Below are positions 29,402 through 38,509 of a stretch of 64,000 nt of DNA, piece by piece. The stretch spans positions 1 to 64,000 of the forward strand of contig NZ_JAQQXR010000014.1 of the NCBI RefSeq assembly GCF_028595325.1, given 5' to 3'. Source of the DNA: Janthinobacterium fluminis. GTDB lineage: Bacteria; Pseudomonadota; Gammaproteobacteria; Burkholderiales; Burkholderiaceae_D. The notes under the pieces are model-generated. The model searched no databases. It worked only from the letters and a program-made list of their open reading frames with translations, and was not told the origin of the DNA. Position numbers and translations under genes: made by a program. Position 1 is the first letter of the stretch, and every line of letters starts with the position of its first letter.

Positions 29402-30646
29402 TTAGTCTTTGCGGCCGGCCGACCAGTTCAGGCCGAAGCCGTAGCGTTCGTCCATCAGTTGGTGGGCCGTGGTTTTGCCTTGGCCGCCGAAGTATTCCAC
29501 CAATTTGGTCACTTGTAAATTGCCGCTCTGGTTTTCCAGCATGGCGATGGCGCACATCATGTGCCGGCTGTCGCTGTCGAGCTTGACTTCGACCGAGGGC
29601 TGGCCCGGTATTTCGATGGTGACCATGCCGTCCGTCGCCGCCCAGTTCGGCACGCCTTCGTAGATGAAGGCGTAGACGAGCACACGTTTGATCTGGTCGA
29701 AGTGGACGCCGTTGATGTAGAGGTTTTCGCCGTCGTTGTTGGTGCCGGTGCGGTCGTCCGCTTCCAGGTGGATGTAGGGCGGCCGGTCGTAGGCGCCCCA
29801 GGTGTTGCCCAGCGCTTGCACTGCGCTTTTCGCGCCGTTGCTCATTTCGAACAGGCAGCCGATGTCGAGGTCGATGCCGCTGGCCGCGCCCGCCGTTTTG
29901 CCGAACAGTTTGCCCATGAAGCCGCCCGTTTCCGCCTTGGCCGCGGCCGGCGCGGCGCCGTTGCGGTTCCAGTTCAGGTTGACGCGGATGCGGCCGTAGC
30001 CCTGGCTGTCGCGTTTGTCGAGCGAGACTTTGTCGCCGCGCTTTTCCAGGCGGATTTTCGACAGTGAGATTTTTTTCGCTTCGGCGGCCGGCGCCGGCGC
30101 CGCGGGTGTCGCCGTCGGCGCCGGCGCGGGCGCCGCTGTCGCTTCGCTGCCGCCGAAGTGCTTCAGCAGCGCCGACAGGCCGCCGGCGAAGCCCTGGCCG
30201 ACGGCGCCGAAGCGCCAGCTGCCATCGCGCCGATACAGTTCGCCGATGATGATGGCTTTTTCATCCTGGAAGTCGGCGCCGGAGAAGGCGAAGACGGCCG
30301 CGTCCGGACCCAGCGCCAGCCGCGACGGCCCCAGCCCGTGCATGCTGCCGCGGTCGTTGGCGGCGGTGAAGACGAGTTTGTCGATGCTGGCCGGCAGGCG
30401 CGCCAGGTCGATCTGGAACACGGCCTTGCCGGCGCCCAGTTCCAGCGTGACGGCCTGGTCCGGCGCGGCTTTCTGGTTGAAGAAGACCATGTAGCGGTCG
30501 TCCGACAGTTGGCCCTTGGCGTCCAGGCCGAAGCAGCTGACGTCGACGTCGAGGGCGCCGGCGGCGATTTCCAGCGTCGCCGTGAGTGTCGTGCCCAGGC
30601 CGAGGTCGGCCAGCTTGCCTTTTTGTCCGCGTGTGAAGTTGCTCAT
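29402..30646 (-). CDS. TerD-domain/TerA-like stress protein
   Basis: A 414-residue cytoplasmic protein: an N-terminal TerD-like domain (about 1-165; FTRGQKGKLADL, then AIIIGELYRRDGSWRFGAVGQGFAGGL), an Ala/Pro linker, and a C-terminal TerA-like domain (INLNWNR-type strand at about 230, then YIHLEADDRTGTNNDGENLYINGVHF and MLENQSGNLQVTKLVEYFGG). TerD-family domains bind calcium and serve in tellurite, phage and oxidative stress responses. Its ATG overlaps the end of the CitE-like gene (ATGA). Confidence 0.85.
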   Translation of the reverse strand: MSNFTRGQKGKLADLGLGTTLTATLEIAAGALDVDVSCFGLDAKGQLSDDRYMVFFNQKAAPDQAVTLELGAGKAVFQIDLARLPASIDKLVFTAANDRGSMHGLGPSRLALGPDAAVFAFSGADFQDEKAIIIGELYRRDGSWRFGAVGQGFAGGLSALLKHFGGSEATAAPAPAPTATPAAPAPAAEAKKISLSKIRLEKRGDKVSLDKRDSQGYGRIRVNLNWNRNGAAPAAAKAETGGFMGKLFGKTAGAASGIDLDIGCLFEMSNGAKSAVQALGNTWGAYDRPPYIHLEADDRTGTNNDGENLYINGVHFDQIKRVLVYAFIYEGVPNWAATDGMVTIEIPGQPSVEVKLDSDSRHMMCAIAMLENQSGNLQVTKLVEYFGGQGKTTAHQLMDERYGFGLNWSAGRKD

Positions 30647-31665
30647 GTTTGTGCGCTCCCTTGTGTGCTCGGTGTCGGTGACTGGCTCGGGCCGTGCTGC
30701 GCGCCACCGCTGTGGGTGTCGGGGCTGGCGCCATTGCCAACATTGTTTATACTATCACTGCTGTGGCGGATTCCAAACAGCCGCGCCTGTTCGATGATTT
30801 GCTTGGCCCAGTTGCTGTGGGTGGCCACTTCGCACATCGATTCCTGCATGCGGAACACGGCCGGGCTGTCCGGGTCGATGATGCGCAGCGCCAGTTCGAT
30901 GTCGGACTGCACCACCTGGTAGTGGCGTTCGATTTGCGGCACCTGGTCCGGGTGGATCGCGGTCTTGCCTATCATGCCGTGGGCCAGGTCTTGCGCCACT
31001 TCGGCGTCCAGCCAGGCGCGCTGCGACAGGTGTTCGAACACGGGCGCCGTCAGCGCAATGCCGTGCGGGCGGAATGTCGTGATCAGGCGGCCGATGACCT
31101 GGCCCAGCGGGGTCTGGTAGATGGTGCCGCTGGTGGGCCGGCGCAGCCCCAGCAGGGCCAGCAGGTCGTTGCCGCCTATGCGCAGGGCGAGGATGCGGGC
31201 GCGCACCTGCGGCGCGCACAGGCAGCGGCAGAATTGCCGCATTTCCTCGTCGTCGAAGACTTCGGCCGTTTCCAGCGTCGGCATCAGCAGGTGCTGGGTG
31301 TGGCGCACCTGGGCGAAGTAGGTGTCGAAGTTGTGGCGGGTGGTTTTCGGCAGCACGAAGCCGGTCAGCTTGTGCGCGCCCGGCATGGCCAGCACGCGCG
31401 TCATCACCTCGGCGTTGCGCACGCGCACGAAGCGCAGCGTGTCCGAGTCTTCGTCCATATTGCGCAGCGCCAGCGACAGGTTGAACAGCGCATAGCTGAG
31501 GTCGCGCTCGGCGACGGCGTCCTCGGTGCACAGGATCAGCGAGCGCAGGTGCGCCAGTTTGTCGCCGTTGGCGATGGCCAGCAGGTCCTTGTGGGTGGTC
31601 GGCACATACAGCGACGCGCCCAGCGCGGGCTTGTGCGCGCTGTGTTGGTAGCTCGGATTATCCAT
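30643..31665 (-). CDS. HpcH/HpaI aldolase (CitE-like) of the Ter cluster
   Basis: A 340-residue protein of the citrate-lyase-beta/HpcH aldolase superfamily (SLYVPTTHKDL opening, RVRNAEVMTRVL, GFVLPKTT, then LRIGGNDLL). The aldolase would make or break a C-C bond, using metal and acyl or keto-acid substrates. The C-terminal 30 residues are Ser/Gly/Gln-rich. CitE-like enzymes are known members of the Ter-linked biosynthetic module. The start overlaps the StiP gene by 8 bp. Confidence 0.8.
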   Translation of the reverse strand: MDNPSYQHSAHKPALGASLYVPTTHKDLLAIANGDKLAHLRSLILCTEDAVAERDLSYALFNLSLALRNMDEDSDTLRFVRVRNAEVMTRVLAMPGAHKLTGFVLPKTTRHNFDTYFAQVRHTQHLLMPTLETAEVFDDEEMRQFCRCLCAPQVRARILALRIGGNDLLALLGLRRPTSGTIYQTPLGQVIGRLITTFRPHGIALTAPVFEHLSQRAWLDAEVAQDLAHGMIGKTAIHPDQVPQIERHYQVVQSDIELALRIIDPDSPAVFRMQESMCEVATHSNWAKQIIEQARLFGIRHSSDSINNVGNGASPDTHSGGAQHGPSQSPTPSTQGSAQT

Positions 31666-32749
31666 CGACTGCGCTCCTGATGAGGGCGACCGCCTGGTAG
31701 GGCAGCGCCGGTTCTATCGTTACCGGGATTGATTTTTCGGCGGCCAGCTGGCGCAGGTGGGCGACGTCCGGCGCGCCGGCGTCGCGCAGGATCAGGCGCT
31801 CGGGCACGCGCCGCAGCAGCACCCGGGTCGCTTCGCCGATGCCGGGTTTGATCAGGTTGACGTCGGCGATGCCGTAGCGTTGCCGCGCCTGCTCCATGTA
31901 GGCGGCCGAGCGGGCCGCCAGCGCGGCCGCGTCGACGGCTTGCGCGGCCGGGATGCCTTCGCCGGCGGCCAGCGCGACGGCGTCGGCGACCAGGCCGTCG
32001 GCGAATTGGCGCGACTGGTCGTGGGCGGCGAATTGTTCGTAGTAGACGCAGCCGTGGAAGTCGTCCGCGCCGATGGCCGCGTTGAGCACGGAGCGGCTGA
32101 CCAGCCCGGAGACGGTGGCGTTGAGGATGCTCGACGGGATCAGGTAGTCCTCGCCGGAGGCGGCGCAGGCGGCGCTGCCGGCCAGGTCGGAGAGCACGTA
32201 CAGGCCGGCGTCGATGGCCGTGCCGCGGGCGGCGTTGAAGGCGCCCACGGCGCGGCGCAGTTCGCGCGAGATGACGCCCTTGCCGGTCCAGCCGTCGACG
32301 AAGACGATCGATTCGGGCGCGTGGCCCTGGTCGAGGATGTGGCGCAGCGCCACCGCGTCGATGCCGCGGTCGCGGATGATCGACACCGAGTAGTGGCTGC
32401 AGTCGCGCGCGAAGACGCGGCGCAGCAGGTGGCCGAGGATGACGCCGACCGGGGTGCCGGCGCGCGCCAGCGACACCAGCGTGACGGCGCCGTCGCGGCG
32501 CGCCGCGATCAGCGCCGCCAGGCGCAGGCAGTCGCGCGCCATCTGCGCGCGGTTGGCGGCGAAGGCGCCGCGGAACAGCGCCAGGTAGGCCGCCGACGGC
32601 AGCGCTTCGGGCGACAGCATTTCGCTGTAGTGGCGCTGCCCGGACTGGATCAGGCGCTCCTTCTCGTCGAGGTCGAGGATGGGTTCGAGGCCGATCGGCT
32701 TCAGCAGGAAGCTGACGTCGCCGGCGCGGTAACTGCCGCTGAAGCTCAT
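31658..32749 (-). CDS. StiP/PRTase-like enzyme of the Ter cluster
   Basis: A 363-residue protein of the StiP family (often labelled cysteine protease StiP, but related to phosphoribosyltransferases). It has the opening MSFSGSYRAGDVSFLL, the VSLARAGTPVGVILG segment, and a PRPP-loop-like FVDGWTGKGVISREL. The ATG overlaps the HAD gene stop (ATGA). Probably a step in synthesis of a nucleoside-like compound; exact reaction unknown. Confidence 0.8.
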   Translation of the reverse strand: MSFSGSYRAGDVSFLLKPIGLEPILDLDEKERLIQSGQRHYSEMLSPEALPSAAYLALFRGAFAANRAQMARDCLRLAALIAARRDGAVTLVSLARAGTPVGVILGHLLRRVFARDCSHYSVSIIRDRGIDAVALRHILDQGHAPESIVFVDGWTGKGVISRELRRAVGAFNAARGTAIDAGLYVLSDLAGSAACAASGEDYLIPSSILNATVSGLVSRSVLNAAIGADDFHGCVYYEQFAAHDQSRQFADGLVADAVALAAGEGIPAAQAVDAAALAARSAAYMEQARQRYGIADVNLIKPGIGEATRVLLRRVPERLILRDAGAPDVAHLRQLAAEKSIPVTIEPALPYQAVALIRSAVDG

Positions 32750-33498
32750 AGCGCCGCCACGGTCAGGGCCGCCAGCTGGGTGCCGTTCGGGACGATGGCG
32801 TAGTCGCAGGCGGCCATGAAGCGGGCGTCGGAGCGGCTGTCGCCCATGCCGAAGCTGAGTATCGGGCCGTGTTCGGCCTCCAGCTCGGCGCGCAGGTAGG
32901 CGACGGCGCGGGCCTTGTTCAGCGTCTGCGGCAGTACGGCCAGGTTGTTGCCGTTGCGGTGGATGAAGTAGTCGGCGCCGGGGCCGGCGATCCACGGCGC
33001 CAGCACTTGCCGTTCGATCTCGGCCAGGCGCGCGGCGTCGGCCTCGTGGTCCTTGATGACGATGTAGAAGGGCGTCGCGTAGTCCTCGATCAGGCGCGCC
33101 CGCGCCGGCCGTCCCAGGCTGAGCTGGAAGTCGTCGATGACGCGCATCGCTTCGCGCAGGCCGGGCAGGGCGGTGTGCATGTCGCCGCGCATCAGGTCGA
33201 GCCAGCCGGCGTCCAGCGCGCCGCCCGGCTGCAGCACGACGCCGCCGTAGTCGAGCACGGCGTAGCTGGAGAAGGGCAGGCCGACCCGGCCGAAGGCGTC
33301 GGCGTTGCGCGCCGTCGCCGGGATCAGGGTCATGTCGCGCCGGGCGAAGTCGAGGAAGGCGCGCTGGCGCGGCGTCGTGAACGAGCACGCCGCGCCGTCC
33401 TTCAGGTAGGCGGCCGGCTCCAGCGCCGTTTCGGCGGGGCATTTCTTCGGCGTTTGGAACAGGGTGTCGTCAAGGTCGACGAACAGATATTTCTTCAA
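32746..33498 (-). CDS. HAD-superfamily hydrolase of the Ter cluster
   Basis: A 250-residue HAD phosphatase with the nucleophile motif FVDLDDTLFQT and the C-terminal acidic motif FGMGDSRSDARFM. It probably removes phosphate from a pathway intermediate. The start is uncertain: TTG 33498 (KKYLFVDLDD) fits relatives, but the frame stays open to TTG 33537 inside the upstream PRTase gene. Either way the genes overlap, implying coupling. Confidence 0.8.
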   Translation of the reverse strand: MKKYLFVDLDDTLFQTPKKCPAETALEPAAYLKDGAACSFTTPRQRAFLDFARRDMTLIPATARNADAFGRVGLPFSSYAVLDYGGVVLQPGGALDAGWLDLMRGDMHTALPGLREAMRVIDDFQLSLGRPARARLIEDYATPFYIVIKDHEADAARLAEIERQVLAPWIAGPGADYFIHRNGNNLAVLPQTLNKARAVAYLRAELEAEHGPILSFGMGDSRSDARFMAACDYAIVPNGTQLAALTVAAL

Positions 33499-34633
33499 TT
33501 TGGGTCTCTGACTGGAAGTGGAACAGGCGGCCGTCAAGCTGGCCGGCCAATTGGTTGAGCGCCTCGCCGGGCGGGGTTTCGTGGCAGATGAAGACGTGCC
33601 GGTACTGGCCCGGCGCGACGTTGTACAGGTAGTTGGCGATGCCCTCGCCGTAGTTGTCCGGGCAACTGACGATGTGCCCGACGGCGCCCCAGGACAGGAT
33701 GGGCGAGCGGGTGGTCGACTGCACCAGCACGCGCTTGCCCAGCGCCTCCAGCTCGCGCGCCAGCAGGAAGGCCGGGTGCATGAATTCGCCGGTGCCCAGC
33801 ACCAGCACGGATTCGCCCTCGCCGATATCCTTGCCCAGGCGCGCGGCCAGGGCCTGCGGCGCGGCCAGCGCGCGCTCGACGCCGATGCGGCCGAACGCGG
33901 CGCTGGCGCCGCGCTCGGCGTCGGCCTCGAAGCGCTGCGCCGGCGCGGCCGCCGGCGCAGCCGCCGCGCCGGGGGCGAAGCGGTAGTGGCCCGACAGCGT
34001 GGCGCCGACCGTGGTCGGCACGCCGAAGCGCGGCGTCAGGCCGGCGTTGGCCGGCTCGCCCATGAAGTTGGTGATGACGGCCAGGTGGATGCGCTCGATG
34101 TTCGGGTTGCGCGCGCGGCAGACGGCGGCCAGGTTGACGAAGGTGTTGCCGGTGCTGGCCTCGTCGTCGACCAGCACCAGGCTGCGCGCCTGCGCGAACA
34201 GCGCGGCGGCGCGCTCGGAGAGCTGAAGGAACTGGCGCGGCGCGTGGCTGTGCGATTCCTCGAACTCGAAGAAGGGCACGTCGCCGACGCGGTAGCGCGA
34301 GCTGTGCAGGAACAGCGCCTGGCGCTCGGGGTGCTCGCGCAGGTAGGCTTCGAAGACGCCCTGGCCCAGTCCGATGGCCGTCTCCGCCATGGCGATGAAG
34401 ACCACCGGCCCGGGCAGGCTGGGCGGAATCTGCCCGGCCAGGTCGGCGTGGATCATGTCCATCGCCCGCGGCGTGACGGGCCAGTGCTTGCCCAGCACCT
34501 TGGACAGGAACAGGAAGCCGCGCTTGGCGTTGGCGCGCGCGGCGAAGCCGATCAGCCAGTTCAGCGGGAAGCGCGCCTCGTCGACCTTGAGCGTCAGCTC
34601 GCCGGTCGGCATTTGCCGGGTGATGCGGTTCAT
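33470..34633 (-). CDS. Phosphoribosyltransferase with C-terminal TRSP domain
   Basis: A 387-residue protein. The N-terminal half is a type I PRTase with the PRPP loop SLVLVDDEASTGNTFVNL; a low-complexity Ala/Pro/Gln linker (about 230-250) leads to a TRSP-type C-domain (VLVLGTGEFMHPAFLLAREL, then STTRSPIL, which holds the T-R-S-P tetrad). This pairing is characteristic of Ter-linked operons and should transfer ribose-5-phosphate in a metabolite pathway. The ATG overlaps the ATP-grasp stop. Confidence 0.85.
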   Translation of the reverse strand: MNRITRQMPTGELTLKVDEARFPLNWLIGFAARANAKRGFLFLSKVLGKHWPVTPRAMDMIHADLAGQIPPSLPGPVVFIAMAETAIGLGQGVFEAYLREHPERQALFLHSSRYRVGDVPFFEFEESHSHAPRQFLQLSERAAALFAQARSLVLVDDEASTGNTFVNLAAVCRARNPNIERIHLAVITNFMGEPANAGLTPRFGVPTTVGATLSGHYRFAPGAAAAPAAAPAQRFEADAERGASAAFGRIGVERALAAPQALAARLGKDIGEGESVLVLGTGEFMHPAFLLARELEALGKRVLVQSTTRSPILSWGAVGHIVSCPDNYGEGIANYLYNVAPGQYRHVFICHETPPGEALNQLAGQLDGRLFHFQSETQIEEISVRRP

Positions 34634-35652
34634 GGCAGCTCCACCGTGACGGCCGCCTCGCCGACGCGCAGGCCGTCGCGCACGGGCGCCACCTGCAGGC
34701 CGGCGTAGCCGCGGTCGAAGCCGGCCAGCGCCAGATAGGGCAGGTTGGGGCCGGCCGCGCAAGCCATGCCGATGCCGCCCGACATGCGCGGATTGATCTC
34801 CAGCAGCGCCAGGCCGTTGCGGCCCTCGCGGAACTGGATGTTGAAGACGCCGTTCAACTGGTAGTCGCGGGCCAGTTGCGCGCAGGCTTGCAGGATGTCG
34901 GCGCGGGCGTCGATCAACTGGCCCTGGCCGCCCACGTGCGGCTTCTTGCGCGGCACGGCGCAGAGCAGGGCGCCGTGGTCGGCGACGCAGTCGGCGCTGT
35001 ATTCGTGGCCGTCGAGGTATTCCATCAGCAGCAGCGGTTTGAAGGTGGCCATCTGCGCCAGGCCCTCGCGCAGCTCGGCGGCGTTGATCTGGTAGGCGGC
35101 GCCGGCCAGCAGCAGTTGCGCGCCGCTGCGCTCCTCGTCGAGCACGGCGAAGCCCAGGCCGTAGACGGATTCGGAGGGCTTGATGCACAGCTTGCGGTGC
35201 AGCGGACGCAGCTCGGCGTAGGCGGCGTCGTAGGCGGCGATGTTGTCGACGACGCGGAACTGCGCCGGCGGCGCCAGCGGCAGGTCCAGGCCGGCGCAGA
35301 AGCGCGCCTTATCGTGCATCAGCGCCAGTACTTCCGCGCTGGCGACGCTGAGCACGCGCGTGCCCAGCGCCGCGAAGCGGGCGCGCGCCGAGCCGATGGC
35401 GCCGGCTTCCTTGCCGGGCCAGAAAATCGTCACGCCGCGTTCGCGGCAGAAGTCCAGGCACCAGTCGACGTAGGCCTCGCCGCTCAGGCCGGCCGGCTCG
35501 ATGGCGTGCTCGTGGGCGGCCAGGAAGGCGGCCGCGTGGGCATTGGTGTTGCTGCAGATGAGGTGGTAGCGGCCTGCGCCGTCCGCCTCGCGTATCAGCC
35601 TGATGGCGGTGCCGACCGAAGAGAATGTTTTATTGAACCAGACGCGTTGCAT
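34630..35652 (-). CDS. ATP-grasp domain enzyme of the Ter cluster
   Basis: A 340-residue carboxylate-amine/thiol ligase-like protein: an N-domain (MQRVWFNKTFSSVGTAI), a central nucleotide-binding region (KLCIKPSESVYGLGF, LLLMEYLDGHEYSADCV) and the metal-binding end GVFNIQFREGRNGLALLEINPRMSGG. It would use ATP to join a carboxylate to an amine. It is the first gene of the overlapping set, 96 bp after the AIM24 gene. Confidence 0.85.
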   Translation of the reverse strand: MQRVWFNKTFSSVGTAIRLIREADGAGRYHLICSNTNAHAAAFLAAHEHAIEPAGLSGEAYVDWCLDFCRERGVTIFWPGKEAGAIGSARARFAALGTRVLSVASAEVLALMHDKARFCAGLDLPLAPPAQFRVVDNIAAYDAAYAELRPLHRKLCIKPSESVYGLGFAVLDEERSGAQLLLAGAAYQINAAELREGLAQMATFKPLLLMEYLDGHEYSADCVADHGALLCAVPRKKPHVGGQGQLIDARADILQACAQLARDYQLNGVFNIQFREGRNGLALLEINPRMSGGIGMACAAGPNLPYLALAGFDRGYAGLQVAPVRDGLRVGEAAVTVELP

Positions 35653-35748
35653 GTGAAACCTAAGAGTGTTCAGGGGGCCGGTGGCGGCTTGCGGCGTGCC
35701 GGCGGCGCCGCCGCCCCGGGGCGGCGCCGCCGCCGCGGGCGGGGCGGA

Positions 35749-36462
35749 TTACGAGGCCTTGCCGGTCGCCGTCCATTTCAGGAAGGCGTCGCGGTTGCGC
35801 GAGCAGACGTAGACCTTGCCGCTGCCGGAAAAGCGCAGCACGATGCCTTCGCCGCTGGTGACGCTGTTGACGATGTTGCCGATGAAGCCGCCGATGCCGC
35901 CGCCGGCGGCGCCGCCGGTGGTGACCGACACCTCATAGTGCAGCGAGCTGTCCCAGCAGACCACGTGGGAATTGTCGATGACGACATCCTTGCCCTTTTC
36001 CACGTCGAGCTGGAACATCGAGCCGAAGCCCGACACGACGACCTGGCCGCTGCCCGAGGTTTCCATGACGAAGAGGCCGCCGGACTGGGCGAACAGGGCG
36101 TTGCCCAGGCTTTGCGTGCGCACCTTCATCTCGGTGCCGGAGGTGGCGGCGACGAAGGCGCCGTCGTTGAGCAGATACTGGCGGGCGCCGACGTCGACGA
36201 CCTGGATGGCGCCGGGCAGCATCGGCGAGAGCAGGCAGTCGCCGTCGCCGCGCACGGCCTCGATATGCTGCTGGAAGAACGATTCGCCGTTGGCGAGGCG
36301 GCGCATGATGGCGCTGCCGATGCCGCCCGTCATGCGGCCGCGCAGGTCGAGCGCCGTCTCCATCATCACCATCGCGTCGGATTCGCAATAGATCTTTTCG
36401 CCCTGGCGCAGCGACACGTGGAGGAAGGGATCGACGTCCCCGGTGGCGGTAAATACTGGCAT
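35749..36462 (-). CDS. AIM24/TIGR00266-family protein
   Basis: A 237-residue protein of the AIM24 family of beta-barrel-like repeats (MVMMETALDLRGRMTGGIG, FFQQHIEAVRGDGDCLL, GLFVMETSGSGQVVVSGFG). Function is unknown; homologues accompany TerD genes in many bacteria. GGAGTATCAAC precedes the ATG. It follows two intrinsic terminators, so it may have its own promoter or depend on read-through from terD. Confidence 0.85.
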   Translation of the reverse strand: MPVFTATGDVDPFLHVSLRQGEKIYCESDAMVMMETALDLRGRMTGGIGSAIMRRLANGESFFQQHIEAVRGDGDCLLSPMLPGAIQVVDVGARQYLLNDGAFVAATSGTEMKVRTQSLGNALFAQSGGLFVMETSGSGQVVVSGFGSMFQLDVEKGKDVVIDNSHVVCWDSSLHYEVSVTTGGAAGGGIGGFIGNIVNSVTSGEGIVLRFSGSGKVYVCSRNRDAFLKWTATGKAS

Positions 36463-36474
36463 GTTGATACTCCC

Positions 36475-36501
36475 AAAAAAAGCCGGCGCCGTTTTCCGGC
36501 T
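36475..36501 (-). terminator. Intrinsic terminator (second of tandem pair) after terD
   Basis: On the minus strand the stem AGCCGG / CCGGCT (arms 36496-36501 and 36481-36486) is followed by a run of T (36475-36481). It directly precedes the AIM24 ribosome site. Confidence 0.7.
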
Positions 36502-36503
36502 CC

Positions 36504-36536
36504 AAAAAAAAGCCGCCTGAGCAAGGTCCAGGCGGC
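36504..36536 (-). terminator. Intrinsic terminator (first of tandem pair) after terD
   Basis: On the minus strand an 8-bp stem GCCGCCTG / CAGGCGGC (36529-36536, 36512-36519) is followed by eight T (36504-36511), 22 bp past the terD stop. It should end most terD transcription. Confidence 0.85.
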
Positions 36537-36557
36537 CGTGTTAGCGTGGCAGGCCGT

Positions 36558-37133
36558 TTATGCGTTGACGCCGTAGGAGCGCGCCAGCGGCCCCAGGCCG
36601 CCCTTGAAGCCCTGGCCGACGGCCTTGAATTTCCACTCGCCGTTGTTGCGGTAGACTTCGCCGAAGACCATCGCCGTTTCCGTCGAGCCGTCCTCGGACA
36701 GGTCGTAGCGGGCGATTTCCTTCTCGCCGTCGGCGTTCAGGCAGCGGATGAAGGCCTTGCCGACCATGCCGAAGTTCTGGTTGCGCGCCTCGGCTTCGTG
36801 GATCGTCACGCTGACGGTGATGCGCTCGATGTCGGCCGGCACCTTGTCGAGGTCGATGACGAGGCGCTCGTCGTCGCCCTCGCCGGCGCCGGTCTGGTTG
36901 TCGCCCGTGTGGGTGACGGAGCCGTCGGTCGATTTCAGGTTGTTGTAGAAGATGAAGTCGGCGTCGCCGCGCACCTTGCCGTCGGCCTTCAGCAGGAAGG
37001 CGCTGCCGTCGAGGTCGAAGGTGGCGCCGTCGGTGACGCGCGGGTCCCAGCCGAGGCCGATCACGACTTTCTTCAGGTTCGGCGCTTCCTTGCTCAGATT
37101 AACGTTGCCGCCTTTTTGCAGACTAATTGCCAT
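36558..37133 (-). CDS. terD: TerD-family calcium-binding stress protein
   Basis: A 191-residue protein, the standard TerD length, starting [18 protein letters not shown]. The calcium-site segments [11 protein letters not shown] and [14 protein letters not shown] are intact, as is the C-terminal [20 protein letters not shown]. TerD proteins confer tellurite, colicin and phage resistance by an unclear mechanism. The open frame begins 11 codons upstream, but MAISLQKG is the family start. It follows the DUF475 gene on the same strand. Confidence 0.93.
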   Translation of the reverse strand: MAISLQKGGNVNLSKEAPNLKKVVIGLGWDPRVTDGATFDLDGSAFLLKADGKVRGDADFIFYNNLKSTDGSVTHTGDNQTGAGEGDDERLVIDLDKVPADIERITVSVTIHEAEARNQNFGMVGKAFIRCLNADGEKEIARYDLSEDGSTETAMVFGEVYRNNGEWKFKAVGQGFKGGLGPLARSYGVNA

Positions 37134-37238
37134 GATTGAAGCTCCTTTTGATGAGTGATACCGCACTATAAATGCTGTGGGGCCATCGCGCCGCGCGGGC
37201 CGATGGTTTCCTGTTACATGGGGCCGGTGGGGCCGATT

Positions 37239-38273
37239 TCAATCCTGCGTCGCCTGTTCTTTTTTATAGCGCATCGACGACCACAGCGAGACGAGGATGA
37301 AGGCGACGCCGGACAGGCCGGTGAACCATTCCGGGATGTGGTATTTGACGCTGGCCAGCATGATCAGCGCCAGGATGCCGATGGCGTAATGGGCGCCGTG
37401 CTCCAGGTAGACGAATTCCTCCAGCGTGCCCTTGTGCACCAGGAAGACGGTCAGCGAGCGGACGAACATGGCGCCGATGGCCAGGCCCAGCATGATGATG
37501 ACGACGTCGTTGGTGATGGCGAAGGCGCCGATGACGCCGTCGAAGCTGAACGAGGCGTCCAGTACTTCCAGGTAGAGGAAGCCGCCGATGCTGCCGCGCG
37601 AAATCATCTTGCCGATGGTCGGGTCGGCCTCCTCTTCCTCCAGCAAGCCGCTGATCCAGCCGACGGCGACGTAGACGGCGACGCCGATGACGCCGGCCGA
37701 CAGCACGCTGAGCTTGCGCTCGGCCGGCACCATCGCGACGCAGGCGAAGGTGGCGCCCAGCGCCAGCAGCACGGCCAGGCCCTCGCTGCCGTGCTTGCCG
37801 ACCTTCTCCTCGATCCAGCCCAGCCAGTGCAACTGCTTCTCGTCGTCGAACAGGAAGTTGAGGAAGACCAGCAGCAGGAAGGCGCCGCCGAAGGCGGCCA
37901 CCTCGGCGTGGTTGTCGGTCAGGTGGCGGGCGTATTCGAGCGGCGTGGTGGTGGCCATCGTCCACACGTCGAGCAGGCCGAGGCCGGTGGCGAAGGCGAC
38001 GATCAGCAGGGGGAACAGCAGGCGCATGCCGAACACGGCGACGAGGATGCCGACGGTGAGGAAGAGTTTTTGCCAGAAATCGTTCCAGTGGCGCAGCACG
38101 GAGGCGTTGACGACGGCGTTGTCGAACGAGAGCGACACTTCCATGATGCCCAGCACGCCGGCGATCCACAGCGCCTGCAGGGCGCCGGCGAAGCCGGCGT
38201 GGCTATAGCCCCACCAGCCGGCCAGCGCCATCAGAATGATTGTGACTATGAAAGAAAGCCGGAAATGCTGCAT
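37239..38273 (-). CDS. DUF475/TerC-like integral membrane protein
   Basis: A 344-residue polytopic membrane protein with about nine hydrophobic helices. The acidic membrane motifs GIMEVSLSFDNAVVNA and EVLDASFSFDGVIGAFA are the TerC/DUF475 hallmark (paired SFDN / SFDG). TerC-type proteins are thought to move metal ions (manganese) and to partner TerD. It is the first gene of the minus-strand Ter cluster, and about 235 bp separates it from a divergent DUF212 gene. Confidence 0.88.
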   Translation of the reverse strand: MQHFRLSFIVTIILMALAGWWGYSHAGFAGALQALWIAGVLGIMEVSLSFDNAVVNASVLRHWNDFWQKLFLTVGILVAVFGMRLLFPLLIVAFATGLGLLDVWTMATTTPLEYARHLTDNHAEVAAFGGAFLLLVFLNFLFDDEKQLHWLGWIEEKVGKHGSEGLAVLLALGATFACVAMVPAERKLSVLSAGVIGVAVYVAVGWISGLLEEEEADPTIGKMISRGSIGGFLYLEVLDASFSFDGVIGAFAITNDVVIIMLGLAIGAMFVRSLTVFLVHKGTLEEFVYLEHGAHYAIGILALIMLASVKYHIPEWFTGLSGVAFILVSLWSSMRYKKEQATQD

Positions 38274-38509
38274 CAGTTACCCCCGCGAAAAAAGCGCATC
38301 GAAGGCCGCGCCGCGCCCGCGCCGGCAGAAGGGCGGGGCGGCGCTGGCGTATTGTTGTATGGAACATTGTGATTTTATATTACTTGTCCGGCGCCGCGCC
38401 AATTTGTCCGGCGCGCCCGCCGCGCGGGGGCCGGCGGGCCAGGCCGATCTGCGATAATGGCGCATGCCGCGCAAGCGCGCCGCCCCCTCACTCGAATAAA
38501 GGAATTGCT

